This document shows, one piece after another, positions 49,746 through 61,620 of a stretch of 64,000 bases of DNA. A program made the translations under genes and the position numbers. The DNA comes from Durusdinium trenchii (Eukaryota; Sar; Dinophyceae; Suessiales; Symbiodiniaceae). The stretch lies in assembly GCA_963970005.1 (NCBI GenBank), contig CAXAMN010022695.1, positions 2,123,971 through 2,187,970 on the forward strand, read 5' to 3'. Position 1 is the stretch's first letter, and every line of letters begins with the position of its first letter. Under the pieces are notes generated by a model, which was not told where the DNA came from, ran no database searches, and saw only the letters and a list, made by a program, of their open reading frames with translations.

Positions 49746-52739
49746 CCGCCATCACCACATATGAAGACCGCCGCTTGTAAATCATACGATTTGCTGTTGG
49801 GATCATGATTTTCGTTTTCTACCTCAATTGTAGAAATGCCTGCTAATGATCTTTGCTGTATAGGTTTGATTTAGGTATGTTCATGTTTCCGTCCAATTGG
49901 CACAAGGTGGAACGTGCTCTCGCCAGAGCGAACGATGTTCTGCAGACATTGCATTTGACCCTTGGACGTTGGCGACGGCGGAAAGACTCGTCAAGGCTGC
50001 CAGCCTGGCCGCGATGGGGAGATCATCGAGAAGTTGTTGTACAAATGGTTAACCGTTTGAGAGAAGGATGGTTGGCACGGCTTCGCGATTGCTTGTGGCT
50101 TTTAGGGGCCTTTTTGGACAACAGCACAGTTATGGCCAAACACAGTTTTTGAAACCATTGCTTGAACAAAATCAAAACTATGTTAATGATTGTTATTAAT
50201 GTGTTTGTGTCTTTATGATATACATGATATGTGTTTGAAACTGGCGCTGCTGTTTCGGAAACTAGCCATGTTTCGGTGTCCCCTGCTTCTGAAAATGAAA
50301 CAATGTTTCTGAAACCATTTGTGTGAAACCACACAGAAAAACACCCCCCACCCCTCGATCTATGCAAGCACATCCTCACATCATCACTTGCGTTGCAGCC
50401 ACGACACGTACGCCATCATTATCCCACCCACTCACCCACCGATCTATCGAAGTTACACAATCGGCCCATTTTCAGAAGCCCGAGTTGCGGAATTTCCTGC
50501 TAAGTGGTGTTTTGAAACGTCAGTTTCTGACATGTCGTTTTTGAAAAAAACACAGTGTGGTTTTTTGTAGAGTTCAACTGTTCAAGGTCCTTCATACAAT
50601 TCCTCCAGCTCGTGTCAATCGTAATGCCTTGTTATTTGTTGCGGGGTTTTCTTGGGGTTAAGAAAAAACACAGCTGTCCATGGCAAACGAAGGTGTCCAG
50701 ATGTTTTTTGTGACCGGCTTGTCCTGGGGCGTGTCCTGAGCACCCCCGATGTGTTGCTGCTTGATGCTGCAAAAGCACATTTTGTTGGTTGAAGCTCACT
50801 CCAACTACTCCTCTATCTTCGGTGACCTTCCTTCCAGTCAGTGCACGGTCATGCTCATACTCCATCTTTTTTTGTTGCATCGCGCGAAGGAAAGATGCGA
50901 TCAATCGATCAGGCGCCAAGAGTTTGGTCAACCGTAGTGTCCATGTTGCTTGTTCGCAAGATGGCGGCGGGACAGGCTGTGTCCTGGTGCGACTCGAAGG
51001 GTTTTGAACTTGAATGGTGTTTCTGCGTGCTGCGTCCTGATTGGCTAGCGTCCTGAGACAAGGACCTGGTCACTCGAAGACTCAACGAGGAAAAGAAGGA
51101 GGGCCACCATGAGGAACATAGCGACGAGGAGTCAGAGGAAGCGATTCGCGAGGTGAAGGGAAGTTCGGAAGACTCGCAGATTCGGAGAAAACAAGTGTGG
51201 GAAAGTATAAAACATAAAAAACATACAAAAACTCTCCATGTAACAGCCATCTCCGCATGTCCATTTTGCCAGAGACAATCTCCACTGTAAAGCTATAAGG
51301 GAAGGAAGAACCACGATGGCAAATCAAACTGTTGCCATGCTTATGCCACCCCTTCAGGTGGCGGAACTCAAGATCGAGAAGGAAGTCCAGGGATCCCTGT
51401 GATCCTTGACTAGATGAAGTGCATGAGATGGTCCTGTTTGCACCTTTGGAGATGGACAATCTCACAAAGTATGGCTACTTACCACTCCAATCCCCATGTT
51501 TTGTCCTCATGTAGAACGGTTTCTTGCTCCTCGCTGAACCCCTGCAGAATGGGAACGCGTTTTGGGCGAACGCAGGTGGGCTAGAAATTGCTGGCCTCAT
51601 TGGCTCCTACGCCTGGGTGGCCGCATATTTGGCGGCAGCCACCACTGAGTGCATATCTATGTTGTATTTGGACAGATATTGTGCGTCCGATATCTCCAGG
51701 TGCAGTGCTTACAGCGAACGGTTAGCCATCGGTCAGCCATCGGTCAAACAGATGGAGTTTTGCGGCGTTCTGGACCGATCTTGCTCGCTCCGCAGGGTGA
51801 TTGCAGCTTCTGCAGATATTGCACAAGCTGCTAATGGCATGTACACTGCATGCACAGATGCTCCTTGACAAAATACCTAACTAGACATAGCATCGCCACC
51901 TAAAGTCTAGAGCAAATTGAGGTTGGACCTACATGAGCCAAGTCATCTTTGAAGGAGGTCGTGGTCCGTTGACACTAAGGACCGAAGCGTCAGGCATGCT
52001 GAACGGCGACTCTCAAATCGCTCAAGTGCAAGACAAAGCGCTGTGCTTCCTCCCAGTCCGCAAGATGAAATCCTTTTGCGAATGGCCTCTGAATCTTCAA
52101 AGCGGTCCGGCATGCAAGGCAAGTTGCATGTTTGTATATAAGGCATTATGCCTTTGATACATTACATGAACAGCATGTGTATGGTTTTAAAAGATGCAGC
52201 CAGGTACTTGTATATGTGCGTGTATGTAATGTTATGTTATGTTATGTTATGTTATGTTATGTTATGTATGTATGTTTACTGTAAGTCTAAATAAGAGTGT
52301 CTTGATGAGAGGTTGATTCAGCAAGTACCTTTCCAAAGCTTCTTCGAAAAAGATTGAAACGTGTTGAACAATTACTGTACTTTGTTTGGGTGACTCTCGG
52401 AATCAGTTTTGCTTTTCCTCCTTGGCCACTTCCAAGGAGACCTCTTACAAAGGATGGGCGCAAGAAGGTCAAAACCATCAAGAAGAATTTGCTGCAAGCA
52501 GAATGCGGAGTCAACGCTGTTCAGGTCGTCCATCCCTGTGGACTTTTGACTTTTGATCGTTTCAAAGAGCCTATTCTCTATGGGCAACAGTATGTTTCAT
52601 GAAAGAATAGTCATAGCAATGATCACCGTGATTACAATACTATATATACAGTTATGGCTAGTTGTACGTAGTACACGGCTTGTCACGAAACGACCGGTAG
52701 AACGCGGCTCGAGCCGCCCCCTTTTCAGCGGTGGACGGG
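49746..52739. other. Noncoding or unassigned
   Basis: Open frames are short and have no recognised motif. It contains a (TTATG)n run at 52222-52275. Confidence 0.35.
52222..52275. repeat. (TTATG)n pentanucleotide repeat
   Basis: About eight perfect TTATG units flanked by TGTATG variants. Confidence 0.95.
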
Positions 52740-52755
52740 AGCCAGCTTCGCCGCA

Positions 52756-54434
52756 ATGGATGCCAGGGATGACCTGGCATTGGTCGCGGGCCTGTTTGGC
52801 CTGACTGCTTGGGAGACAGATGTCTTGAGCAGTTCGGGCTGGACGGTGACTTTGGTAGACTGCGATAGCACCGTGCTGGACGCAGTCCTATGGAAGATAC
52901 AGCAGCGCGAGGAGGAGTTCGCCGTGAGCAGAGATGCAATGGCAGAGCTGGTGAGGAGGTCCGCCACACGAGCGGCGACTCTCGATGCGAAGCGAGGAGC
53001 CCAGGACTTGCTTGATGCACATGTGGCTCATCAGGGAGAGATGCGCCGACGAACCTTCAGGGAGATGCTCCAGGCCGACGCGCAGTCGAAGATCGAATTA
53101 GTGGGAACTGCAAAAAGCAAGAGCGTGATCGTTGGGTGAGGGAAATCCGCGACATCGTCAAGGCCGCGGGACTACCAGTTGCCAAGCGCTCCAGCGATGA
53201 TGCGCTGCTCATCCGAGTGGCGAAAGGCCGCAGAGCCAACACACCACGAAAGCACGTGAAAACGTGGAAGAAGGCATCACGCTGGATGGATGCCGCCTTT
53301 GGACAACAGTGGCCTGGCAGTCCGGAATGCTTTGCCGAGTTCATTGAGGCCATGGTCGAAGAACCATGCTCCCGCAGCTTCCCGGAGTCGGTGTACAAGG
53401 CACTCATTGTCATGTTTCTCGAGTATGCGGAGAGGTGCCAGAATCCGAACAGCTATGCAGGTCACCAGCCATCAAGAATGCGCTCGAGGAGGCCAACCTC
53501 AGGTTGCAATCGGTGGAGCTGAGGCCGGCGAGAAAAGCGCTGGTCATCCCGGTCTCCATCGTGGTGGCTTGGGAGCGGCATGTATGTGGTGGCTCGAAGC
53601 CAAACTACCAGGGTCTATGCCTGGCTTCGCCTCATCAAGCTCTGGACAGGGATGAGGTTTGATGACACGAAGGGCGTGCCCAACCGAACCCTGGAGCTGA
53701 GCGTGTTGCTTCCATTCTATATAAGCCGCCAGGCATGGATCATGGAGAAGGACTGGCTGGAAACGGGATGGAAGCTCTGGTCGTCGATGGGAGCCAGCGC
53801 AGGCCTGCTTACAAGGGACTTCATGCTGCCGTGGCCCGACAAGTCTTGCCAGGGCTTCATCCGGAAGGTGGTCGATTCTCCGATCGCCTCAACTATGTCG
53901 CAGGCTCTCTTCAATGAGATCCGCCTGGGAAGAGAGGAGGGGGCAAAGCCGCTGCTTTACCCGGGTTTGGGAGTGCTGTGGACAGAGCGCAGTGAAAGAG
54001 TCACGGTGCGCACCTGGGCGCAAGCGGCAAGGATTCCTGAAGATGCCAGGAAGATGATTGGGAGATGGCGTCCATCGGCAGATGAAGCCGACGAGCAGAA
54101 TGTCAAGGTGAACGTCTTGCGCAGCCAGAAAGTCTTGGCCACGTTCGTCAAGGAGAACATGGCCAATTCGGATCCCTTCGACGAGACCACGGTCGTCCAG
54201 TTGGTTGAGCAACGCATGCAGGGCATGGGCTGTGGTCAGGAGGAATGTGATGAACAGATGATGCGTTTGATGACCTTTATGCCGTGCCATGACGCAGCGA
54301 AGCCGTGTCTGCGTCTAAAGTGGACTACGAGGCCCATGGTGCTGGTCGTAGAGGAGGCGGGCTCAGTCGAGGTGAAGACAGAGGCAGCGGATCCGAGACA
54401 GAACGCCCGGAGGTGTTGCCGCTGGAGCGCGTAG
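52756..54434 (+). pseudogene. DIRS-type tyrosine recombinase, broken
   Basis: Three frames join by frameshifts at about 53,140 and 53,470-53,580. The first (52756-53139) is charged and helical. The second (to about 53450) resembles a core-binding domain: TPRKHVKTWKKASRWMDAAF, ECFAEFIEAMVEEPCSRSFP and ESVYKALIVMFLEYAERCQN. The third (53580-54434) has LIKLWTGMRFDDTKG (first catalytic Arg) and LWTERSERVTVRTWAQAARI, where a His-x-x-Arg is expected, then KMIGRWRPSADEADEQ, where the nucleophilic Tyr would normally come after ADE. The His is Arg and the Tyr is lost, so the enzyme is inactive if this alignment holds. The tail is Gln/Glu-rich. Confidence 0.6.
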
Positions 54435-55114
54435 CAGGAATGTTTGCCGTGTCCGTTGTAGGGAGGTCGAAGACCAAAACTCTACATCGGATTGGCGAGT
54501 GCCACAGGCAACCTGGTGTGCACTATGCACAATTCGAGGTGTTAGGCCAGGAAGCGCCCGACACGTCTGCCTATCACAAGGCCTGTCGACAGTGCTTAAG
54601 GGCATTGCAGAGATTTCTGAGGCAGGTAAGGATCTCGGGGAAGACGATTCTTCGGGAGAAGTCTCTTCATCAGAGATGACAGAGACGGAGGGGGACGACA
54701 GCACGGGGTGAGAAGACAGCAACATCTCGTGGATAAGAGAACACAGACCGCGCTGGCGGGGTGTGGCACAAAGGACGCGAGAGCACAGGTCTCAGGCCGG
54801 GCAGTGTCATACATGGATAGGTATGGAAGGTGCCAACTAGCGGGCATCTTCAAACATGATAGAGAGGGTCATGCGGCGCGGGCGGACCGGGAAGCGCGCG
54901 TTCGGTCGTCGTCTCTTGTGTTGTAATTGGGGCACTTAGGAGGTGAAGGTTGGCTGTGAAACGTTGCATGCTGTGAGCATAGGTTCTAAGCGCGTTGGAC
55001 TGTGCTGCGTGGACAGGTGAGAGGAGATGCAATAGCATCTTGATCATGATCACTTTTGGCCTAAGCAAAGGGAAGGGCAGGCCGCGAGGCGTGCCGGCGT
55101 GTTTCGAGCCGGCG

Positions 55115-56606
55115 CGGGGCGGCGTCAATCATAGCCGGGATCGGTCGTGATACAGATGAACGAAGGCGGAACGCCATCGCCTTGATCGACGCGGATCTGC
55201 ATGGGCTATTGCAGGTGAAGAAGGTCGACGAGGTGCTCCAGGCCAAGCTGGCAGTGGCGCGAGTTGGAAGTATGAGCAGGATGAGTACAATTGCCGACAA
55301 TAGGGCAGGCGTGAGGACCTTCTGCACGGATGTCCTAGGACTAAAATCAGCAAGAGATGTGGTCGAGATTGCGGCGCTGGTGGACACTTAGACTTGTGAG
55401 TCTGCAAGCGCAAGAGTAAAGCAGAGGCGGAGGCTGGCGTGGCAAGCTTACCACGGGCCCTGAACAAGGTTGAAGTACAAGATCTTTTGATCAAGTTCCA
55501 GAGTGTGCGCAACATCAAGCTGGAGGATAGGAATACACCGAGAAGACGCAGAGGCAGACATCTTGGGGGCCACTGTGGAGAGGGGAACAAGCACCCTCAA
55601 GATCGAGCCGAGGTGGACTGGATTATTGGCTACCACCTGGAGGTGGCAAACTTCACTCGGGGAATCAACGAGCCGAAAAGGACGTAGATCACCAGGTGGG
55701 TTGACGCCAAGCTGGAGCAGGGCGGAGTGCTGGGACGAGAGTTGAAGTCGGTGCTAGGCAGGCTGTCATTTGTGGCAGGCGCATTGCGCCACCTTCGACC
55801 TTTTCTGGCACCGCTCTTTTCATGGTCAGCGTCGCTGGCAGGCGGGACGTTTGCTAGGTTTCCAGATGCCGCCGTCATTCTGCTGGAGTATGCGAGGGAA
55901 GAAGTGGCGCGCAAGCCGGTGAGGTGCTCGAGCCTTTGATGTCTTCGCCAACCGACATATTCCGTGTCGACGCCAAAGCAGCTGGCGAGGAGATTGTCAT
56001 CAGAGGCTGGGAGACCTGGGGTGGAGTTCCGCAGAAACAGGCACGGTGGTTCTCTTTTAAGCTCAACCGCAGGAACGCCGCACGGGCATACTTGAAGGGG
56101 GACCCGTTCCGCTCAATCGCCACACTCGAGCTCATCGGTGTGCTAGCGGCGGTGATGGTGCTGGCGCCTGATTCGATTTGGGCGGAGGGAGACTCCACCG
56201 TCACATTGACAGCCCTTACAGATAACTTGGGGAACACACACGTCCTGAAGAAGTTCGGCAGCAGTCGTTTTCCTTTGAGTATAGTGGCCATGGAGTTGGC
56301 GACACAGCTGGATCGGCGGGGCATATAGAGCTTGATCTCCAGTGGGTACCCCGCTGGCAGAATCAAGAGGCTGACGACATGACCAAAGAGAGGTTCGACG
56401 ACTTTGATGAGGCGAACCGCTTGGACGTGCAGTTCGAGCGACTCAATTTTCTGGTCATGGATAGGCTTCTGGAGAAGGCAGGCAAGCTGGACGCCGAACT
56501 ACGTCTCCATAAGACCTCGAAAGAGGCCAAGCAGGCTTCAGAGAAGGCAGGAGGAGAGAAGGTCAAGTCCAAGAAAGGGCAGCTGCGCTGGCAAGACCCT
56601 TGGTGA
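55115..56606 (+). pseudogene. DIRS-type gag and RNase H segments
   Basis: 55130-55391 encodes RDTDERRRNAIALIDADLHG, KKVDEVLQAKLAVARVGSMS and RAGVRTFCTDVLGLKSARDV, a gag-like helical region. 55439-55550 continues it in another frame (KVEVQDLLIKFQSVRNIKLE). 55727-55920 has RLSFVAGALRHLRPFLAPLF, the stretch before RNase H in DIRS elements. 55924-56328 is RNase H: FRSIATLELIGVLAAVMVLA, then LTDNLGNTHVLKKFGSSRF (catalytic DN) and IVAMELATQLDRRG. After a one-base shift at about 56,325 it continues LDLQWVPRWQNQEADDMTKE and ends at 56604-56606. The reverse transcriptase core is deleted. Confidence 0.62.
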
Positions 56607-56791
56607 TGGCGGCGGGGGGCGCGTCGTGGTTTGATAAGTTCCCCTCACGTTCTAAGCTAGTTCAAGAGTGGGGTTGCGCGGACCTCGCTGTACTGCTAAA
56701 GTGGGGGGGAAGGTTCAGTGAGATCATGGTTATAGCCCTCAGTGTTGAAAGGGGTGCTTAGATAAGCCGTGGTCTTCACTAGCTGTCAGTT

Positions 56792-56801
56792 NNNNNNNNN
56801 N
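56792..56801. other. Assembly gap
   Basis: Ten N bases, probably a scaffold gap of unknown true length. Confidence 0.99.
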
Positions 56802-56989
56802 CACGTGCCGGACAGGTTCACTTGCGCAACCTTGGAAAAGATCTTCCACGTGAGTGCAGTGACAAATATATATTTATACATGTTTTTTCTTGTCGCTCTG
56901 TATATGTACTTTGTTCCTATTGGTGCTTCAAACGCCCCAATCCTCACGTGATCGGTTCAAGACCCCGGTGGGACCTCGCTTTCCGTCCG

Positions 56990-57172
56990 GTGGGCGCGCT
57001 GGAGGGCGCTTTGTTCATTGGGCGCGCTGCGCTGGAGCTGTCGGGTGTCGCAGAGCATTGTGTGGAGCATTTTGATTTCTACGAGACAATCCGGCAGGGG
57101 CCTCAACAGGGCTGGAGCCTGGCTAAAATGGTGGGTCATTCGTTCGCGCAGACACTGCGGAAGTATGTGTGA
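56990..57172 (+). CDS. Possible exon, unrecognised
   Basis: Encodes VGALEGALFIGRAALELSGV, AEHCVEHFDFYETIRQGPQQ and GWSLAKMVGHSFAQTLRKYV, then TGA. It reads as protein but matches nothing I know. It lies next to the assembly gap. Confidence 0.3.
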   Translation: MGALEGALFIGRAALELSGVAEHCVEHFDFYETIRQGPQQGWSLAKMVGHSFAQTLRKYV

Positions 57173-59593
57173 GAAAATGATCGCCATGGAAAAATGCGTT
57201 TGCGACAGAACACGAATGCATTATTGATACGAACCTTCTTTGGCTCTCCATTTTTGGACCGCTGAATGTCTCGCCAAAGAGGCTGGTGGTCATTCAGCAA
57301 AGTCCTGTGCATTCAGTTCTTTTTTGAGTTTGCGTTGACTATGTTTTGAGTGATGCACTGGCAGCCACTGGCATGATGCAACCACATATTGTGTGGGTTT
57401 TACTTGCGATTCGCGAGGTGTGCTGCTAATGCTCAGGGATCCCTTGCAGCCTTTGCAGTTGCCAGCCACTAGACAGCCATTGTGTTGCAAAACCGAAGCA
57501 TGGGACGCTTTTGGCATGCAGATACGAACAATTGACACGAACAGGGCGTATATAAGTGTGCAAGATAGTATCCAACTGATGTCCCACCGATTTGCAGTTT
57601 GCCAGGTCATGTTTTTGCGGAAGCAATAGCTCAATGCAAGGACAGGCGTTTGGAGATCTTGGTTGGGTAGGAACCCGCAAAAACCACGAAAACCATGGTC
57701 TAGTAGGGAGAATAGACTGAAACTTCGGATGACAAATCTCCATTTCAGAGACATACAGTACCCGGTACCCGTTGATGTCATGAATTTGTGGAGGACAGCA
57801 TCAATGACTTGGACCTGAACGCCTATTGCGCTGGATCGGTGGCTCAAATCGTCCATGCAACTTTGGAACTGACCGCTGCACTGACCCTGCTGGCAGAGTA
57901 CTGCACATTGCTGAAGCGTTTTCCCTTCGGGCGACCGGAGGATAATTTGCGAGCTCGCATGCCATACTCACATATTTTCCATCGCTAGAGGCACTAGTGG
58001 GTATGACTCTGATGACTACTGAGTGACTACTGATGACACTGATTAACCAGGGTTCTCTCTTGTTCAGGGAGGAGCCATACCCAAACAGTTTTTGTTCATT
58101 TTTGCATGATCTGGACATCTACGATGATGGATTCCGACATGTTTAGCGTCTCATCCTCCTGAGCAGGCTTCTTTGACGCTTGTCAGATGTGTCATGATGT
58201 GTCCAATCTTGACACATTGGACTAATTGTAGATATGGGATGATATGGGTGTGTATTTTAATAGGGGGATCTGCCAACCAATGGATTTAGTCACTAGTTTG
58301 CTTTTGATTTTCCCAGAGGTCTTTGGGTGGTCTCCCTATTCCAATAATTCCCTAAATAAGCAGCACCTTTGTGTTTCGACTCAAGGTCCAATTTTTTGGA
58401 AGCCTCGCTCTGGAAAGCTCTCTGAAACGAGTTTTGACCGAGAAAACTCGGGAGCCACTCAATGGAGTTGGCGAAGAACCTCGAGATTCCTGTGGTGAAT
58501 CGGCCCAAGACATGGAAAGCGCAAAAAAAAATGCATCATTTGCATAACATTGCATAAAGCCATCAAGGATCATCAAGGCATCAAGGCATGCCGTGTTTTT
58601 TCAACCATCGTTCCATCGTTCTATCCCTAAATATTCTCATGGGATGCATTGAGCTTCTGCGTGTCACACGAGAACGATCCAAACATGCTGGACACGAGAA
58701 CGGACGATCCAAGCCTCGTTTGGGCCGGAATCCAAGCCGAAGCCTCCTTCGTCACATGTCCAGAACGGACTGAGGTGAAGATCCGCGGAGCGAGCGGAAT
58801 GAGCGAAGCTCAAGCAGAGGACCCAGGTTTGATCCTGAGCATCAAATGTTGGAATCAGTAAACTCGAAGTTGCTTCTTTCTTTCTCTTTCTTGGGTCCAT
58901 CAAGGATGGTAAGAGTTGTTCTTTGTTGGGTTTTGAACGCAGTAGCAGTATTGAATCTGAATCTTGAGATATTGATTCTCAATTTCGCGTCAGGCGGAGC
59001 AACAGCTTTTCTAGGACTGGATACTGGAGATAGATGGCAGCCCCTGATTCATCCGCATCACTGAGCTTCTGTCAAGAAGCACAGAAAGCTGACTCCGGTC
59101 CGGGAAGTTCGCACAGTCGCAATCGCTGCGAGAAGATCTCCGCGTCGATGCTCCCAGAGCCGTGCACGGTCGTCGGAACAGCGAGCAGAACTGGACAGCG
59201 GCTCGCAGTCGTTGGAATTGCGATAGGATCTGGGGCAGTTGGAGAGCGCTCGTTGGAATTTGGAGAAACAAGGAAATTGGCTGCAGATTGTACTAGAGCC
59301 GGGCAATTGGTCATCAAGCTGAAAATGGGATTGCTGCTTTGTGATATCTTGCACAGAGTGGACATTTGGGCTACTATAGTGAACAAGCAATCAAGTTCGA
59401 CATATCATATTATATCATATTATCAAGCCTGAGGCAACAAACTGCAGTCCTAACTGCAGCAACACCGAAGAAGTTGCAGAAGCTAAGAAAGGATGCGTAC
59501 TGTGCTTGCTCTAGACGGGCAAGTTAAAAAGCTTCCTGGTTATCGTTCTTCTTGAATGAAAGCATAATTTGTACATGTTCAGTTGGTTACTGA
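57173..59593. other. Mostly noncoding
   Basis: One protein-like open stretch (57788-57988) encodes NDLDLNAYCAGSVAQIVHAT and LELTAALTLLAEYCTLLKRF before a TAG. The rest has no supported gene. Confidence 0.35.
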
Positions 59594-59939
59594 ATGCGCA
59601 GCTGCCATGTCCTCCTATGTATAGTGGCTGTGTCTGCTGAGTCGGAGTCTGAACTCTACTGCTGGCTCTTTGCAGTGCAGGGGTGTCGATCTGAACCGGA
59701 GTGGTTGGTAGGAACACCTCGTGTATTGGAGGATGCGAGTCTGGGGAGCGGCTTTACATCGAGGAGCCTGCCAGATCGCTGTTGGCACTTCGCACGGGAA
59801 ACCTGGATCAAGTGTCAAAATCCAGGGCTCGAAGCTGTGGACTTTGCTCTAGCTCCCAATGTGATTCTTGGTCGGAAAATAAAGATCGATGCTCCCCCAA
59901 TCTCCGGATTTGGAGAAGTCGAATAGGGGGGGTAAGGAA

Positions 59940-60005
59940 AGCTACTAGTAACAAGTGCCACGCTAGTAGTAACAAGTGCCTTACTAGTAGTAACAAGAAG
60001 CTATT
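59940..60005. repeat. TAGTAACAAG-family cluster
   Basis: CTAGTAACAAGTGCCACGCT, AGTAGTAACAAGTGCCTTAC and TAGTAGTAACAAGAAGCTAT units. The sequence is close to that of the cluster at 1-48. Confidence 0.8.
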
Positions 60006-61358
60006 AAACTTAAATAGTTTCAGAAATCGGTCTTTAGGCGTCGTGGGGCCGTGCGCCCGAAGGGACGCGCAAGACGCGGCGGCGCCAGATGCCCTCGTGC
60101 GATTCCACCAAGTTCACTGAGAGTTCGTTGAAATTTACAGATTACTGGACAGGCCTCCATGAATAGCGACATAGTTACTATACTGAGGAATGCAGCCAAT
60201 CTTTTGCCTCACGATGAAGCGATTCCTGACTTTCGATCGCTGGCATACACCGGCCGAGTCCTTAGTTGACAGCTGGGGTAGGACTGACTCTTCTGGGTTG
60301 TTTTGCTGCAGTGTTGCTTAGGCTCGTACCCGTCCATGGGCACGCAGGGTTTGCTTCAGCAATTGGAAGAGGATTCTTTCATGCGCGCGTTCTTTAGCTA
60401 CCAGGTATCCTTTTGGTGGGCCAACAAGGACTAACACACGACGACGCGTGCAGCTTTGGACTAACAGCTTCCACAAAAACGGACCTGGGTGACGACAATA
60501 TACGATAATCTCATCCTCCCAATAAACGCCCAAAGCTTTCAAACGTCATTGATGATTTGTTCATGCCCAATATTCTGAGGTTAATCGGATTACAGTTCAA
60601 TTAGCAAGAAGAACGGAGAACTGTGCAAGCAGTGTATTGCCAAACGGTTGCAAGTTTGCACAATTGCCAAAAAGCATGACCTTCTGGCAGTGATAAGGAT
60701 CGGGCACAATCATGAAATTGATGAGAGTCGTGCCATCTGGTCTAGCAGCTGCGCGTTCCAAACATAACCTGACTTACACCATCGTCATCGATTGTTTGCT
60801 GGTGTTATGTAGCGAACACCTCATGATAGGAAACGGATATTTTATTGGAAATTGTTTCTATCGAGGGTGTCTTTGACATTGCTATTACCCTCATGGCCTC
60901 CCACGCAAAAAGACTTCATCGGCAACTGATACGGACGACTCTGTTAATTTCCCCCCCGGAAAGATTTAAATTAAGGCAGAATATGTATCACAAGCCGAAA
61001 ACTGACCTTTGTCAGGGAAGCTTTATTTGTGTACACAGTTTGTGTGTGTGCGTGTGCGTGTGTGTGTCACTTCTTCTTTCTGGCGCCGCTGGCCGCCCCA
61101 TGATTTGTGCATCAAAGAAGATTAATGCCTTCTCCATCATGTTGCAGCCTTCACAGGTGTTTCTTCGTTCGCTATGTGTCTGCATGCAGGAAATGACCCA
61201 ATTCTCGGATACCGATCTTAGCAGGCCAGTGTGCAATGGATTGTGGTCGCCTGTGAAGGAAAGGGCCAACAAGGTTGCTGCAACCAACGAGAGTCAGTTC
61301 TGCGGCTCCTGTTCCGAGCAGTTGCAGGAGACTTCACTCGCTTTTTTTGGTTTCAGGG
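60006..61358. other. Noncoding
   Basis: A short (GT)n run lies near 61038-61068. No exon could be supported before the acceptor at about 61359. Confidence 0.35.
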
Positions 61359-61540
61359 GAGTGAAACTGCAAGCTCTTTGGTCTCTCTCTTCGGTGATCA
61401 AACCACCACCCGTTTGAGTCAAACGGTCATCGCCGCATACATAGACTTGGCACCTCGCATTTGGGCCCTGGTTAGACGAACGAGTTTGTCCGGTGGCAAG
61501 GCAAAGCACTCTACTCTTCAGATTCTATGGGCCAAAGCAG
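61359..61540 (+). CDS. Exon of an unrecognised gene
   Basis: After a TTTGGTTTCAG acceptor the frame encodes GSETASSLVSLFGDQTTTRL, SQTVIAAYIDLAPRIWALVR and RTSLSGGKAKHSTLQILWAK. The open stretch then runs into a TAGTAACAAG repeat cluster (61540-61620), probably intron. Helical and soluble, family unknown. Confidence 0.4.
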
Positions 61541-61620
61541 TACTAACTAGTGCATTACTACAAGTAATATCAAGTAACAAGAAGCTATTAGTAACAAGTG
61601 CATCGCTATTAGTAGCCAAA
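61540..61620. repeat. TAGTAACAAG-family cluster
   Basis: TACTAACTAGTGCATTAC, AAGTAACAAGAAGCTATTAG and TAACAAGTGCATCGCTATT units. It follows an apparent exon end. Confidence 0.7.

Larger units (their letters stand above)
52740..56610 (+). mobile_element. Decayed DIRS-like (tyrosine recombinase) retroelement
   Basis: A tyrosine-recombinase-like frame set (52756-54434) is followed by a gag-like segment and an RNase H segment (55130-56606), all on the + strand and higher in GC than the surrounding DNA. The reverse transcriptase expected between gag and RNase H is missing. Ends and terminal repeats were not identified. Confidence 0.65.

Noticed and set aside
60845-61417. 190-codon + frame with a cysteine-valine run
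   Set aside because: It reads through a (GT)n repeat and across the acceptor at about 61359, whose downstream part is better read in another frame.
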